Origin: Paeniglutamicibacter psychrophenolicus
GTDB taxonomy: Bacteria; Actinomycetota; Actinomycetes; Actinomycetales; Micrococcaceae
Direction of reading: 5' to 3'
Assembly: GCF_017876575.1 (NCBI RefSeq)
Contig: NZ_JAGIOE010000001.1
Location: forward strand, 3,390,443-3,454,442
Length of the DNA: 64,000 bases
Shown here: positions 49,479-59,753 of the stretch, piece after piece
Layout: the number at the start of each line of letters is the position of its first letter
How positions within the stretch are numbered: the stretch's first letter is position 1
Translations under genes and position numbers: made by a program
Notes under the pieces: model-generated
Seen by the model: only the letters and a program-made list of their open reading frames with translations
Databases searched by the model: none
Told to the model about the DNA's origin: nothing

Positions 49479-50767
49479 TTGGCGTCCTTCGCGTTGCTGT
49501 CGATGAGGTTGAACCATTCGGCGGCGGTTCCGACGTCCTTGTCGCCGCGCCCCGAAAGGTTGGCAATGATGATGGTCTCTTCCGGCAACGCGCCGGCGGC
49601 GATCTTCCGTGCGGCGATCTTCAGCACGCCGGCCAGGGCGTGCGAGGACTCGATGGCCGGGATGATGCCCTCGGTGCGGCACAGCAGCGAGAAGGCGTCC
49701 ATGGCCTCGGTGTCGGTGATCGGCTCGTAGTGCACGCGTCCGATGTCGGCAAGGTAGGCGTGCTCCGGGCCGACTCCCGGGTAGTCAAGGCCGGCGGAGA
49801 TCGAGTGGGACTCGATGGTCTGGCCGTCGTCGTCCTGCATCAGGTAGCTCTTGGCCCCGTGCAGCACCCCGGGCTTGCCCAGGGTGATGGTGGCGGCATG
49901 GCGCGGGGTGTCGATGCCGTCGCCCCCGGCCTCGAAGCCGTAGAGCTCGACCTCGGCGTCGTCCAGGAAACCGTGGAAGATGCCGATGGCGTTGGAGCCG
50001 CCGCCGATGCACGCCGCAACGGCGTCGGGCAGCCGGCCGGCCTGGGCGATGATCTGCTCGCGGGCCTCCTCGCCGATGACCTCGTGGAAGTAGCGCACCA
50101 TGGCCGGGAACGGGTGTCCGCCGGCGGCGGTGCCCAGCAGGTAGTGGGTGGTTCCCACGTTGGCGACCCAGTCGCGCAGCGCCTCGTTGATGGCGTCCTT
50201 GAGCGTCTGGGAGCCGGCGGTCACCGGGATGACGGTGGCGCCGAGCAGCTGCATGCGGGCGACGTTCAGCGACTGCCGGCGCGTGTCCTCCGCACCCATG
50301 TAGACCACGCATTCCAGGCCCATGAGGGCCGCGGCGGTGGCCGAGGCGACGCCGTGCTGGCCCGCACCGGTCTCGGCGATGATGCGGGTCTTGCCCATGC
50401 GCTTGGCCAGCAGCGCCTGGCCCAGGACGTTGTTGATCTTGTGGCTGCCGGTGTGGTTCAAATCCTCGCGCTTGAGGAAGACGCGCACCCCGCCGGCGGC
50501 CTCGGAGAAGCGCTTGGCCTCGGTGAGCAGCGAGGGACGGCCCGAGTAGTTCTTGTTCAGGTCCTTGACCTGCGCGATGAACTCCGGATCGGCCTTGGCC
50601 GCCTCGAAGGTCTCGTTGAGCTCGTCCATGGCGGCGATCAGGGATTCGGGCATCCAGCGTCCGCCGTAGTCGCCGAAGTACGGGCCCGCGGCGTGGCGCA
50701 GGGAATGGGAAGGCGCGGAGGCGGGCTTGCTTTCGCCCTGGTCCGGGTCACCGTTCATCGGGTTCAT
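49475..50767 (-). CDS. trpB: tryptophan synthase beta subunit
   Basis: This 430-residue PLP enzyme joins indole and serine. The PLP lysine is in [28 protein letters not shown] and a [12 protein letters not shown] phosphate-binding loop are present. The first 20 residues or so are a Ser/Pro-rich extension before the conserved [15 protein letters not shown] take the ATG at 50767 (MNPMNGD) because AAGG lies 8 nt upstream. Two other ATGs (50776 and 50758) are near, so the exact start is uncertain by a few codons. Confidence 0.94.
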   Translation of the reverse strand: MNPMNGDPDQGESKPASAPSHSLRHAAGPYFGDYGGRWMPESLIAAMDELNETFEAAKADPEFIAQVKDLNKNYSGRPSLLTEAKRFSEAAGGVRVFLKREDLNHTGSHKINNVLGQALLAKRMGKTRIIAETGAGQHGVASATAAALMGLECVVYMGAEDTRRQSLNVARMQLLGATVIPVTAGSQTLKDAINEALRDWVANVGTTHYLLGTAAGGHPFPAMVRYFHEVIGEEAREQIIAQAGRLPDAVAACIGGGSNAIGIFHGFLDDAEVELYGFEAGGDGIDTPRHAATITLGKPGVLHGAKSYLMQDDDGQTIESHSISAGLDYPGVGPEHAYLADIGRVHYEPITDTEAMDAFSLLCRTEGIIPAIESSHALAGVLKIAARKIAAGALPEETIIIANLSGRGDKDVGTAAEWFNLIDSNAKDAK

Positions 50768-50822
50768 CTGGCGCATCCTTTTCTTGCTCAGGAATTCTTC
50801 GAGGGGGTTTGGGGGGTGTTGC

Positions 50823-51653
50823 TTAGCGGGCGCGGGCCGGCTTGGCGGCGGTTCCGGCGTCGATGAAACGCTCGATGGCTGCACGCGGGTCGTTGTCCTT
50901 GACCAGGGCCTCGCCCACGAGGATCGCATCGGCACCGTGGGTTGCGTAGTGCTCGACATCGGCGACGTCGCGGACCCCGGATTCGGCCACGATGACGACA
51001 TCCGAGGGGATGTTTTCGGCCAGGCGGGCGAAGTTGCCGCGGTCCACCTCAAGGGTCTTGAGGTTGCGCACGTTCACGCCGATGATCTTGGACCCGAGCT
51101 TCACGGCGCGGGCAATTTCTTCCTCGGTGTGCGTTTCGACCAGGGCGTTCATGCCCAGGGCGTGGGTCAGGTCCAGGAATTCGCGCAGCTGCGCGTCGTC
51201 CAGGGCCGCGACGATCAGGAGGATGAGGTCCGCACCGTGGGCGCGGGCCTCATGGATCTGGTAGGCGTCGACGGTGAAGTCCTTGCGCAGCAGCGGGATG
51301 TCCACCGCGGCGCGCACCGCGTCGAAGTCGGCCAGCGAGCCGCCGAAGCGGCGTTCCTCGGTCAGCACCGAGATCACCGAGGCGCCGCCGGCGGCGTAGG
51401 CCCGGGCGAGGTCCGCGGGGCTGCCGATTTCGGCCAGTTCCCCCTTGGAGGGGGACTTGCGCTTGACCTCGGAGATCACCCGCATCGCGGCGTCGCGTGC
51501 CCCGGGGTCGGTGTTCCCGCCCAGGGCGGCGTAGGCGTCGAGTGCCGGGGCCGCCAACGTGGCGTCGGTCTCGATTTGCGACTGGCTCCGGATGGACCGA
51601 CGGGCGTCCAGATCGATCCGGACGCCCGCGATGATTTCAGTTAGTACGCTCAC
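50823..51653 (-). CDS. trpC: indole-3-glycerol phosphate synthase
   Basis: This 276-residue TIM-barrel enzyme makes indole-3-glycerol phosphate from Cd[15 protein letters not shown] holds the catalytic lysine, [15 protein letters not shown] and LVETHTEEE the next conserved strands, and [17 protein letters not shown] the closing phosphate site. It starts at GTG 51653, 2 bp after the stop of the HGxxPAAW gene. No trpD or trpF is present in the window; in Actinobacteria PriA often supplies the TrpF step and trpD lies elsewhere. Confidence 0.95.
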   Translation of the reverse strand: MSVLTEIIAGVRIDLDARRSIRSQSQIETDATLAAPALDAYAALGGNTDPGARDAAMRVISEVKRKSPSKGELAEIGSPADLARAYAAGGASVISVLTEERRFGGSLADFDAVRAAVDIPLLRKDFTVDAYQIHEARAHGADLILLIVAALDDAQLREFLDLTHALGMNALVETHTEEEIARAVKLGSKIIGVNVRNLKTLEVDRGNFARLAENIPSDVVIVAESGVRDVADVEHYATHGADAILVGEALVKDNDPRAAIERFIDAGTAAKPARAR

Positions 51654-51655
51654 GG

Positions 51656-51907
51656 CTAGTGCGAGTCACCCGATTTGGAACCGTTGACGCCGTAGCCGGC
51701 CTTCTTCATGATCCAGCCGACGACCAGGCCGAGCAGGACGACGCCGGAGCAGATGTACACCACGAGGTGGTTGTGCGCTGCGAAGGCGATGCCGCCGGCG
51801 ACGAAGCCGACCATCATGATGCCGACGGCGGCCCAGGCGGCCTTCGAGTTGCCGTGGCCGATTTCATCTGCGTGCATTGGATCGATCTGGGTGTTGGCGT
51901 TAGCCAT
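51656..51907 (-). CDS. HGxxPAAW-like small membrane protein of the trp operon
   Basis: The protein has 83 residues. The [12 protein letters not shown] segment is a variant of the HGxxPAAW motif (here K replaces P). Two hydrophobic helices follow ([17 protein letters not shown] and [19 protein letters not shown]). GGAG lies about 9 nt before the ATG. It sits between the Trp-operon membrane gene and trpC, the standard place for this actinobacterial family. Function unknown; a membrane-linked role in the pathway is only suggested by position. Confidence 0.83.
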   Translation of the reverse strand: MANANTQIDPMHADEIGHGNSKAAWAAVGIMMVGFVAGGIAFAAHNHLVVYICSGVVLLGLVVGWIMKKAGYGVNGSKSGDSH

Positions 51908-52021
51908 GGTGGGAGACTCCTTCTCACCTCGTGCCAATCGGGATTGACCCCGATAAATTTCTTGTTTCCATTCTGCCATTCTTTAAGGCGATGGCATGCC
52001 ATGTTGCGCAGCGTGTGCGCG

Positions 52022-52627
52022 TCAGCCGGTGGGATCATCCCCCCGGGAGAGCGAGTCCCAGCCGGAGATCTCATCGATCTGCCCGGTCTGCCCGGCCGGC
52101 GTGGTCCCGGGCGCGGTTGTCGCGGCGTCGCGGGCGTACTTGCGCGACCCGGCCCAGTTCCGGCCGGTGATGCCCAGCAGCAACGCGCTGGCCACGAGGA
52201 CGGCACCGGCCAGCACCGCAAGCCAGGGCCAGGGGGTCAGGTCGTAGTCGCCGCCGGAGGTGTTCAGCCCGGTGGCTTCACCGACCTTGGTGGCGGCGGC
52301 GAACACGGGATCGGAGAGCACCGAGATGCCGGCGCCGGAGATGCCGCCTCCGGCCAGCAGCAGGATCGCGGCGATGATGTAGCGGGCGACCTTCCCGGCG
52401 ATCATCGCGGCCAGCGAGCCGGCCAGGGCGACCACGGCCAGCGCGGCCACCGCGGTGGCGGCATCGGAGCCCGCGACCTCGATCAGCGGGATCTTCACGG
52501 TGCCGACCTCGGGCTGGACGTTGATCCAGGTACGGGTGCTGGTGGCCAGCGCCAGCACCGCGCCGAGCAGCCCCAGCAGCATCACGGATCGCTTGGAGCT
52601 GCGGCGGGGTTTCGTGGTGGTGCTCAT
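52022..52627 (-). CDS. Trp-operon-associated membrane protein (TIGR02234 type)
   Basis: The protein has 201 residues. Four hydrophobic helices are visible, the first after a basic N-terminus (RRSSKRSVMLLGLLGAVLALA). The final helix ends in a basic loop, followed by an acidic, Gly/Asp-rich tail. The layout and its place right after trpE match the actinobacterial Trp-region conserved membrane protein. The start overlaps the trpE stop by 4 nt. Function unknown. Confidence 0.85.
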   Translation of the reverse strand: MSTTTKPRRSSKRSVMLLGLLGAVLALATSTRTWINVQPEVGTVKIPLIEVAGSDAATAVAALAVVALAGSLAAMIAGKVARYIIAAILLLAGGGISGAGISVLSDPVFAAATKVGEATGLNTSGGDYDLTPWPWLAVLAGAVLVASALLLGITGRNWAGSRKYARDAATTAPGTTPAGQTGQIDEISGWDSLSRGDDPTG

Positions 52628-54183
52628 GAATCGGTGCCGTCCACTTGTGCCGGCGCCATGGTCCCGGCGGCCCAGACGGCGCGCAGGGGTGCGGCCGACT
52701 TGTTGATGGTTTCCAGTGCCTCGGCGTCCAGGTCGGAGTCTGCGACGATGCCGCCGCCGGCCTGCACGTAGGCGCGGTTGCCCTTGATCAGCGCGGAACG
52801 GATGGCGATGGCCATGTCCATGTCCCCGGTGAAGTCCAGGTAGCCGACCACCCCGCCGTAGATGCCGCGGCGGTATGGCTCGAGCTCGTCGAGCAGCGAG
52901 AGGGCGCGGGGCTTCGGGGCCCCGGACAGTGTTCCTGCGGGGAAGGTCGCGGCGAGCACGTCGTAGCCGTCGGTGCCGGGAGTGAGCCTGCCGACCACGT
53001 TGGAGACCAGGTGCATGATGTGGCTGAAGCGTTCGACCTCCATGAACTGGGTGACCTCCACCGAGCCCGGAACGCAGACCTTGGACAGGTCGTTGCGCGA
53101 GAGGTCCACCAGCATCAGGTGCTCGGCGCGTTCCTTCTCGTCGGCCAGCAGGTTCTTCTCGTGCAGCTGGTCGTCCTCGTAGTTGGCCCCGCGCGGGCGC
53201 GAGCCGGCGATCGGGTGGGTGACCACGTGGTCGTCGTTGACCGTGACCAGCGCCTCCGGGGACGAGCCCACGATCGAGTACCCCTTGCCGTGGGCGTCCT
53301 GCAGGGAGAAGAGGTACATGTACGGGCTGGGGTTGGTGGCCCGCAGAATCCGGTACACATCCAGCGGGTCCGCGTGCGTTTCCAGCTCAAAGCGGCGGGA
53401 GACGACCACCTGGAAGACCTCGCCGTCCACGATGGCTTCCTTGCCGCGCAGCACCGCCCGGCGGTAGGAATCCTCGTCCCAGGAGTGGGTGACGGCATTC
53501 ATCAGCTCGTCGGCCGGGACGTCGGTGCCCGAGAGCACCGAGACCGGGTTCTCGGCGGCCTCGCCCAGCGCGTCCAGCATGCCCCTCAGGCGGGCCACGG
53601 CATGGTCGTAGGCCCCGTCGACGCCCTCGGTGGTGCCGTTGAAGTTGATGGCGTTGGCGATCAGCGTCAGGGTGCCGTCGGTGTTGTCGTGCACGGCCAT
53701 GTCGCCGACCAGGTTCATGGCCAGCTCGGGCAGGTGCAGGTCGTCGGCCGGCGGGTTGGGCAACTTCTCCCAGTGCCGCACGGCTTCCCAGCCGATGAAG
53801 CCGACCATGCCGCTGGTCAGCGGCGGCAGCCCGTCAAGCGGTTCGGTGCGCAGTGCGCGGACGGTGTCGCGCAGGACCTCGACCGGGTTGCCCTCGGTGG
53901 GCATGCCCGCCGGCGGGGTGCCCTGCCAATGCGCCTTGCCGTCCAGGGTGGTCAGGGTGGCCGGCGAGTTCACGCCGATGAAGGAGTAGCGGGACCACAC
54001 TCCCCCGGCGGCGGCGGATTCCATCAGGAAGGTTCCGGGGCGGCCGTCCGCCAGCCGGCGGTAGATGGAGATGGGTGTCAGCGCGTCGGCCAGCACCCTC
54101 ATGCTTACGGGGATGACGCGGCGTTCCGCGGCGAGCGCGCGGAATTGCTCGCGGGTGGGGGTCAGGGCGCCGAGAGCTTGCAT
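52624..54183 (-). CDS. trpE: anthranilate synthase component I
   Basis: This 519-residue enzyme converts chorismate, with ammonia from the partner amidotransferase, to anthranilate. An FLMESAAAGG segment near the N-terminus holds the L-L-E-S-like feedback site for tryptophan. The chorismate-binding half includes FQVVVSRRFE, IVGSSPEALVTV, HPIAGSRPRG, DLSRNDLSKVC and FPAGTLSGAPKPRA. No trpG amidotransferase lies in the window, so it must be elsewhere. It follows hisI by 47 bp on the same strand. I see no leader peptide rich in Trp codons. Confidence 0.95.
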   Translation of the reverse strand: MQALGALTPTREQFRALAAERRVIPVSMRVLADALTPISIYRRLADGRPGTFLMESAAAGGVWSRYSFIGVNSPATLTTLDGKAHWQGTPPAGMPTEGNPVEVLRDTVRALRTEPLDGLPPLTSGMVGFIGWEAVRHWEKLPNPPADDLHLPELAMNLVGDMAVHDNTDGTLTLIANAINFNGTTEGVDGAYDHAVARLRGMLDALGEAAENPVSVLSGTDVPADELMNAVTHSWDEDSYRRAVLRGKEAIVDGEVFQVVVSRRFELETHADPLDVYRILRATNPSPYMYLFSLQDAHGKGYSIVGSSPEALVTVNDDHVVTHPIAGSRPRGANYEDDQLHEKNLLADEKERAEHLMLVDLSRNDLSKVCVPGSVEVTQFMEVERFSHIMHLVSNVVGRLTPGTDGYDVLAATFPAGTLSGAPKPRALSLLDELEPYRRGIYGGVVGYLDFTGDMDMAIAIRSALIKGNRAYVQAGGGIVADSDLDAEALETINKSAAPLRAVWAAGTMAPAQVDGTDS

Positions 54184-54230
54184 GAGCGAAGAATGGTCCT
54201 TGCGTGTACGGAAAATGGAGCGGGGGTGGG

Positions 54231-54632
54231 TCAGGAAACGCGGCGGCCCACGACGGCGGGCAGGTTGCGCCCGTCGAAGCAGGTGTGCGTCCCGGTGTGG
54301 CAGGCGGCGCCGATCTGATCGACGACCACCAGCAGGGCGTCGCCGTCGCAGTCAAGGGCCACGGAGCGGACCAGCTGGGAGTTTCCGGAGGTGTCGCCCT
54401 TGCGCCAGTATTCCTTGCGCGAGCGGGACCAGAAGGTCACCCGACCGGTGGTCAGGGTGCGGCGCAGTGCCTCATCGTCCATCCAACCGAGCATCAGCAC
54501 CTCCCCGGTGCCATGCTGCTGGATGATGGCGGCCACCAATCCGGCGTCGTCCTTCTTCAGGGCGGCGGAAATCTGGGCGGACAATTTCCCGTCAACGGAG
54601 GCGGGAGCGGCGAAGGCTGGGTTCTGCGACAT
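54231..54632 (-). CDS. hisI: phosphoribosyl-AMP cyclohydrolase
   Basis: This 133-residue enzyme opens the adenine ring of PR-AMP in histidine biosynthesis. The family motifs are complete: [51 protein letters not shown] and [10 protein letters not shown], including the zinc-binding cysteines and the metal-binding Asp cluster. The ATG at 54632 is supported by TAGACT 7 nt upstream and no Shine-Dalgarno. It leads the trp operon here, with trpE 47 bp downstream. The extension back to 54746 is not used. Confidence 0.94.
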   Translation of the reverse strand: MSQNPAFAAPASVDGKLSAQISAALKKDDAGLVAAIIQQHGTGEVLMLGWMDDEALRRTLTTGRVTFWSRSRKEYWRKGDTSGNSQLVRSVALDCDGDALLVVVDQIGAACHTGTHTCFDGRNLPAVVGRRVS

Positions 54633-54639
54633 CCACACC

Positions 54640-54645
54640 AGTCTA
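54640..54645 (-). promoter_or_regulatory. putative leaderless -10 element of hisI
   Basis: TAGACT on the minus strand ends 7 nt before the hisI ATG. It probably also serves the trp genes downstream. Confidence 0.45.
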
Positions 54646-54762
54646 GTGCCACGTGCACCAAAACATGGGCCAACCCACGTGGGCGCGACCCCCGGTGACG
54701 ATTTGGCCACAGAAGCCGCGACCCGGGCGCGACACAGGGGCTCCAAGTGCCCCCGAACGTGT

Positions 54763-54768
54763 TAGTTT
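54763..54768 (+). promoter_or_regulatory. putative leaderless -10 element of the TIGR03085-like gene
   Basis: TAGTTT ends 7 nt before the ATG at 54776. The gene has no recognisable ribosome-binding site. Confidence 0.43.
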
Positions 54769-54775
54769 CGAAGTG

Positions 54776-55408
54776 ATGCATTTCGTACCAGCCTCGCGTG
54801 AAGTATTGGCCGAAGTCCTGCTGGCGGCAGGGCCAACGGCCCCCACCCTGTGCGCAGGATGGGAGACCCGGCACCTGGCCGCGCACCTGGTGCTGCGGGA
54901 GCAGTCGCTGCTGGCCGCGGGCCTGGTCCTGAAGCCCCTGGCGCACCGCATGGAGGCCGAACTTTCCCGCCGCGCCGACCGCGCCCTGGACCGCAACGCC
55001 TATGCCACGATCGTGAACGAATTCAAGGCCGGCGCCCCGAGGATCTCCCCGCTGTCGGTGCCCCGCATGGACCATGCCGCGAACCTCTCCGAGTTCTTCA
55101 TCCACACCGAGGACGTCCGCCGTGCGGGCGACCGCTGGGTTCCGCGTGCGCTCGATGCGAAGTACGAGGACCTTTTGTGGCACGACCTGGTGCGCCGGGC
55201 CGCGCACTACTACCGCGGTGTCGATGTCGGGATCATCCTGGTGCTGCCCGATGGCCGGCGCCACGTGGCACGCAAGTCCAGCACCTCGGTGGCCATCACC
55301 GGGCGCGCGGGCGAGCTGTTGCTGCATGCCTCCGGACGCCGTGAAGAGGCCCTGGTGACGTTCGAGGGCGCCCAGGAAGCCATCGCCCTTCTGTCGGTCT
55401 CGCTCTAG
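54776..55408 (+). CDS. TIGR03085-like / DinB-maleylpyruvate-isomerase-fold protein
   Basis: The protein has 210 residues. The opening LLAAGPTAPTLCAGWETRHLAAHLVLREQS, in which W and H stand at the places of the metal-binding first helix, and MDHAANLSEFFIHTEDVRRA with further His/Glu ligands, match the TIGR03085 group of the MDMPI/DinB four-helix fold. These are thought to be mycothiol-linked or thiol-dependent enzymes, but the function of this subgroup is unknown. The gene is divergent from hisI and is the last core gene before the low-GC stretch. Confidence 0.85.
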   Translation: MHFVPASREVLAEVLLAAGPTAPTLCAGWETRHLAAHLVLREQSLLAAGLVLKPLAHRMEAELSRRADRALDRNAYATIVNEFKAGAPRISPLSVPRMDHAANLSEFFIHTEDVRRAGDRWVPRALDAKYEDLLWHDLVRRAAHYYRGVDVGIILVLPDGRRHVARKSSTSVAITGRAGELLLHASGRREEALVTFEGAQEAIALLSVSL

Positions 55409-55753
55409 CAGGGCCCTGGGCTGCGGTACCTAGATCCCGATAGCTTAACCCAGTCACAACTAGTCTCTATCAGCTCCGCGAATCGCAAATGTGGGTTTTG
55501 CAATCAATCATCGCTACATCCAACATTCTCAAATTTGTGAGCGTGGAATTGGCACACGCGAAAATTGTCAAGCTGTGTGGAGTCACTAGGCGCTTAGTAT
55601 GGCTGATTTTGCTTCGGGACGACGTCATTTCCAACCATCATTTTTGCCAAGGAATTCGCGTCAAGGTCACTGCAAAAAGACCTAATAGCATCCAAGACAC
55701 CATCCTAAAACCTGCAAACAACAGGCTCAACGGGGGCGTAGCAGTACAACTAG

Positions 55754-55768
55754 CCCGGATTTTTCATG
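55754..55768. repeat. left terminal inverted repeat of the IS
   Basis: CCCGGATTTTTCATG is flanked outside by CTAG at 55750-55753. It matches the right end in 13 of 15 bases. Confidence 0.85.
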
Positions 55769-55932
55769 GAATGCCGGCGGGCTGCTGAACCCGTGATTTT
55801 TCCGGAATCGGTGGCCCACCGCGTTTCGGGCACGCCAAGAACGGCCACGTCGCTGGCCGGGGGCGTCGGGTTCCATCTCACCGAAAAGGTGTTGTGCGTT
55901 CGTCTCGAAGGGGCTTTTCACGGCATCGTTGG

Positions 55933-57369
55933 TTATGCCGCGAGGTGCCCTTGCCGCCAGCGCTCACGCAGCCGGACGGTCCCTTCCAGAAGCGTGACCA
56001 AAAGTGGTGATTCGGGAGCGGCTTCCGGGATCAGCAGTCTCTTCTGCCGGCCACTGCTAATGACTTTCCCTGCGATCGAAAACAACCGGAAACGCCAGCG
56101 TTTCATGTCCCAGGCCCCGGCCTCGTGACCCGCAGGAAGAACGGCCAGTGACATCCATGCCACCAGGTTCATGGCGAGCACCGCAAGGTCCGTCCACAGC
56201 TGATTCGATGAAATCCCGAAGAAGGGCAGCTTACCCATCCCGCTGTTCTTCAGCGTCTTGATGCGGTTTTCGCACCTACCCCGGGCACGGTGCCGGGCAT
56301 CGAGGAACGCTACGTTGTAGCGCGGGGCGTTGGTGAGGAACGCGGTGACCCGGTGTCCGTCGACGTCGAAGATGGAGCCCTGGGCCCCGGGATGCAAGGG
56401 TTCCGCACGGAGGTAAAGGCGCATTCCTGTCGGATAATCCTTCAGGCGGATAACCTTCGTCGCGTCGATGACCCAGGCGTTGTGGCGTTCATACCCATCC
56501 TGCTCCACGACCCGTTCCCAGAGATCCTTGTTGTTGATCCAGTGAATGAAGCGTTCGTTGGGAACCGGCAGGGTGTAGGAGGTGGAGAACTGCAGTCCCA
56601 ACTCCTCCAGGTGGTTCAGGAATTCACGGCTGGCCCCGGCACTGTCGGTGCGGATCAAGATCCTGTCGGTGCGCAGTTCTCCGTGCTCGTCGCGCATCGA
56701 ATCTGGCAGCTGGGCCAGGGCCTTGTCCAGCACCCGGATATGGTCCTTGGCGCTGTTGGCGCCCTTGTTTCCCGCCCGCAGTTCCGCGACCAGGACCTCG
56801 CCGGTGCCGTTGTTCCTGCCGTAGTCGCAGCTTGCGACGAACGGGGCATGCCCGAATCCACCCTTGTAGTCGCCGGCGGCCCATTCCTTCTCGGTGTGAG
56901 AATTTACCAACGTCGCATCGAGGTCGATGATCAGCGGGTCCAGTTCGGTGGCCAGGATGGCGGGGTTTCGTGGGCCGGCGGCTTCCCAGATCTTGGTGCG
57001 CAGGGCCTTGGTGAGGGTGGCGAAGCCCAGGGTGAAGGCCTCGGGTTCCTCGGCGGCTCGGGCCACGAACCGGGACACGGTCGCGTTCGAGGGAGCGGGG
57101 CCGAACAGTGCCGGGCTGTCGCGCAGGGTGTCGAGGTCCGAGACGTGTTCGCCGCCGTCGGCGAGCATCACCGCAAGGGAGCCGATGATTCGTCCCGGGC
57201 GGTGCGTTGCCGTCTCGGGAACGAACCCGGAGAGCTGGTCTTCGCACATGGCCCCGAAGCCGGTTGCGTCCAGGAAGGAGGTGAGTACGTTCAGGCCGGC
57301 GTGGGAGATGATCGACTGGCCGGTCAGGGCTGCGGGAACCGAGGGGAAAACTTGGGTATGGTTAAGCAT
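55933..57369 (-). CDS. IS1380-family DDE transposase
   Basis: The protein has 478 residues and no frameshift. An N-terminal helical region has LADGGEHVSDLDTLRD. The first catalytic Asp lies in DPLIIDLDATLVNSH, the second in ILIRTDSAGASREFL, and the Glu in RGRCENRIKTLK, giving the D-D-E layout of this family. It cuts and joins the inverted repeats of its own element. Length and motif order are those of intact IS1380 transposases. Confidence 0.93.
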   Translation of the reverse strand: MLNHTQVFPSVPAALTGQSIISHAGLNVLTSFLDATGFGAMCEDQLSGFVPETATHRPGRIIGSLAVMLADGGEHVSDLDTLRDSPALFGPAPSNATVSRFVARAAEEPEAFTLGFATLTKALRTKIWEAAGPRNPAILATELDPLIIDLDATLVNSHTEKEWAAGDYKGGFGHAPFVASCDYGRNNGTGEVLVAELRAGNKGANSAKDHIRVLDKALAQLPDSMRDEHGELRTDRILIRTDSAGASREFLNHLEELGLQFSTSYTLPVPNERFIHWINNKDLWERVVEQDGYERHNAWVIDATKVIRLKDYPTGMRLYLRAEPLHPGAQGSIFDVDGHRVTAFLTNAPRYNVAFLDARHRARGRCENRIKTLKNSGMGKLPFFGISSNQLWTDLAVLAMNLVAWMSLAVLPAGHEAGAWDMKRWRFRLFSIAGKVISSGRQKRLLIPEAAPESPLLVTLLEGTVRLRERWRQGHLAA

Positions 57370-57473
57370 CGAAAAGGTGAGTCCTGTTCTGGTGGATAAA
57401 AAGGTGTGGTACCTCTATTTTCCCAGATCAGGTCACCTTTTCGTCTTTAAAGACACTTAATGACGCCCCGCCT

Positions 57474-57488
57474 CATGAAAAGGCCGGG
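57474..57488. repeat. right terminal inverted repeat of the IS
   Basis: CATGAAAAGGCCGGG is flanked outside by CTAG at 57489-57492. Its complement reads CCCGGCCTTTTCATG. Confidence 0.85.
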
Positions 57489-59753
57489 CTAGGGTTAAGG
57501 ATCCAGCGCTGGGATTCACCTGAAGCAGCAGCAGGAATAGAGGTGTCTAGGGCAAACAGGAGTGGATTGAAGTCACTGCCAAATTTCACTGATCTACAAG
57601 CAGCTAGCAGATCACTCGAACTTCCATCGGCTACAAACGTGGCTGGAACAAACATTCCTTCAGCCATATATGAAACGCCGATACACAAAAACAGTAAAAC
57701 TCCGAACGATACTAGAATCAGCGATGGCGTGTATCCATAGCGCACAGTCATACCGAAGACTTTTCTCTGCCACCTGTCCCTGCCGCTTGAGCTTCGGGTT
57801 ATCCCATGCTCCGCCTCTATTCGGAATTTTTTCGCTTCTGACCGGTACCCGTGCGATTCGAACAGGTCCGCTATTTCCCGCCATGGTTGAGGAGAAAACT
57901 TCTTCCTCTTTTTCGAAGACAGGGGATGCGAATCTACCCCGCCCAACCAATCATGGATTATTTTAGGATTATCAAAAAACGTAGGATCCATGGACTCAAT
58001 TTTCCACCCAATTGCTGTTTCCAATTTTGGCAATCTAAACTCAGAAAGATCTTCGACCTGCCCTCGGAAGCCCGCACCCTTCAGCCCAGTTGCGCGACGA
58101 ATCCACGACCCCCCACCTTCCTGTCGGCCAGGGCCGTTGTTTTCAGTCATTTTCCCATCGCAACGGACCACACTCCGCCTCAATTCTTTGTCAGAACCTA
58201 CTCGAGACGAAGCGGCAATCGAAAGCAGTCGTATCTGCGCCCTGTCCAACGAGAGCAAGAGACTCGGACAGCTATCTCGGGAGAGTTGGAGCACATCAAG
58301 CTTCGCCGCGGTACATTTCACCCCTACTGGGAGATCCCGAAAGTGCCTCCGCATGACTGCAGCACAAGATATACTCAGGTCCGCCTTCCCTCCGACCGAA
58401 GATCTGCGCAAGTTAATTCCGCCCATAGTCGAAAGGCTCCGAAAACTAACATCCCTCTTCACTTCACTTTGGGACAAATCGAGCAATTCGCGTGACGACC
58501 GCCTGGAGCACCGCCTAAGCAAGAGCCATCCGATGGATCTAATTCTATCAAGACGACGCTTCTTTGAACTTTCTGAAACAGAACCATAAACTTGTTCAGC
58601 TATCATTCCATTCAAAACATTATAATAATATTTGTCATCGGTTTCTGTCAAATTAAGAAAATCTCTTAAAGTTCCGTTATCAAAAACGATAGATCCTGAG
58701 GAAAGGCCCATGGCCCTAACTGAGCCCCCGACAACACAGTTCGTCATTATCCAGTCAGTAGCTATGGATGCGCCCTGCAAATTAAGGATCGGAGAATCTT
58801 GCTCAAGTCCAATTAGCTGCAGATCTGTCATGTTCAATTGACCCTGGACGTCTATTCGTGGAGCGGAAATCGAACCGAACACAGTCAGCTGCACAAGGAA
58901 GAACCCTCCTCCGACCACCGCCCGATCGCATGTAATTGCCTTTTGGTCCGGGCCGGGCCCAGCGTGAAGCAGTGAACCGCCCAGAATTAGCTGACCCGTC
59001 ACATTCAGGCCACGAGCGACGATACCTCCATGGCTAACAATCCCCCTCAGGTACATTCCCTCATGTATTACGGTTGCGTCTAATGAAAGAGACGTTCCAC
59101 CGGGATTAATTAGCATTGCTCCAGAGGCTACAAACTGACCGGCTATATCAGCGTTTACACAACTCAATTCACCTCGACATAGTACATTCTTCAGGATCAA
59201 GTCAGTTTTTATTTTTATTCCATCCAGCTCCAACCCAGGCAACTCAGATCCAGTCAAATCTACGAAAATCATTTCCGCTGATTCAAATAAAGGCTTTTCC
59301 AAAAAAATACAATCTTGGAACGAGAGAGGATAGTCAATAGTCGTATAAGACAAATCGAGAATACCGGAAATAATTGCCGAATTCATTCGAAGTCCAAGCG
59401 AGTCACGCGGAAGATCTCGCCGCAAAATTATCTGCCGGAGAACTTCGGCAGGAACGATCCGGCATTCCCCGCACTGGGACGCGTACGGTTCGACCGTAAT
59501 CCGCCCGCATTTCGGCGTCAAAGTCTCTCCGGATGCCAACGCCTGCTTAAGTTCAGTCAGCCAATACTCCCAGCCCAAACGCGCGCATGTCATGCATGAT
59601 TCATATCACAAAATTGGACTTCTCGCGCTGAACGCCTTTCGAGTCTCGAATGACAGCCTAAAAGCATGGATTTGATAGAAGGATCAGACTACCGGTCGAT
59701 CTACGCCGCGGCCCTTCCTAAAGCCAACGTCAACCATCACTATTGCAAGGATG

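Larger units (their letters stand above)
55754..57488. mobile_element. IS1380-family insertion sequence (1735 bp)
   Basis: Termini CCCGGATTTTTCATG (left) and CATGAAAAGGCCGGG (right) are imperfect 15-bp inverted repeats with two mismatches. The 4-bp direct repeat CTAG lies on both sides (55750-55753 and 57489-57492), the target duplication length usual for IS1380 elements. One transposase gene occupies most of the element. The transposase is intact and both ends are present, so the element may still be mobile. Confidence 0.9.
55638..59593 (-). pseudogene. pentapeptide/repeat membrane protein gene interrupted by an IS1380-family element
   Basis: The minus-strand gene runs from the ATG at 59593 to 57489, then reads into the IS, ending as SPAFS-stop. 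Removing the IS (55754-57488) and one CTAG restores a frame of exactly 2217 nt that ends in a TGA at 55638-55640, giving 738 residues. The restored tail contains a last hydrophobic helix, RMVSWMLLGLFAVTLTRI. The protein has an N-terminal Cys-containing region, then many strand-rich, bactofilin/pentapeptide-like repeats with G-x-L-x-L-x-G spacing. A helix (SLILVSFGVLLFLCIGVSY) and a SDFNPLLFALDTSIP segment follow. This layout recalls proteins labelled membrane-associated oxidoreductase in Streptomyces, although I see no redox motif. The insertion removes only the final helix, so the truncated product might still be made. Confidence 0.88.

Noticed and set aside
54184-54230. Trp attenuator between hisI and trpE
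   Set aside because: The 47-bp gap has no short frame with Trp codons and no paired alternative hairpins.
55489-55788. 99-codon plus-strand frame in the low-GC stretch
   Set aside because: It overlaps the restored 3' end of the minus-strand membrane gene and runs into the IS end; no ribosome-binding site or family.
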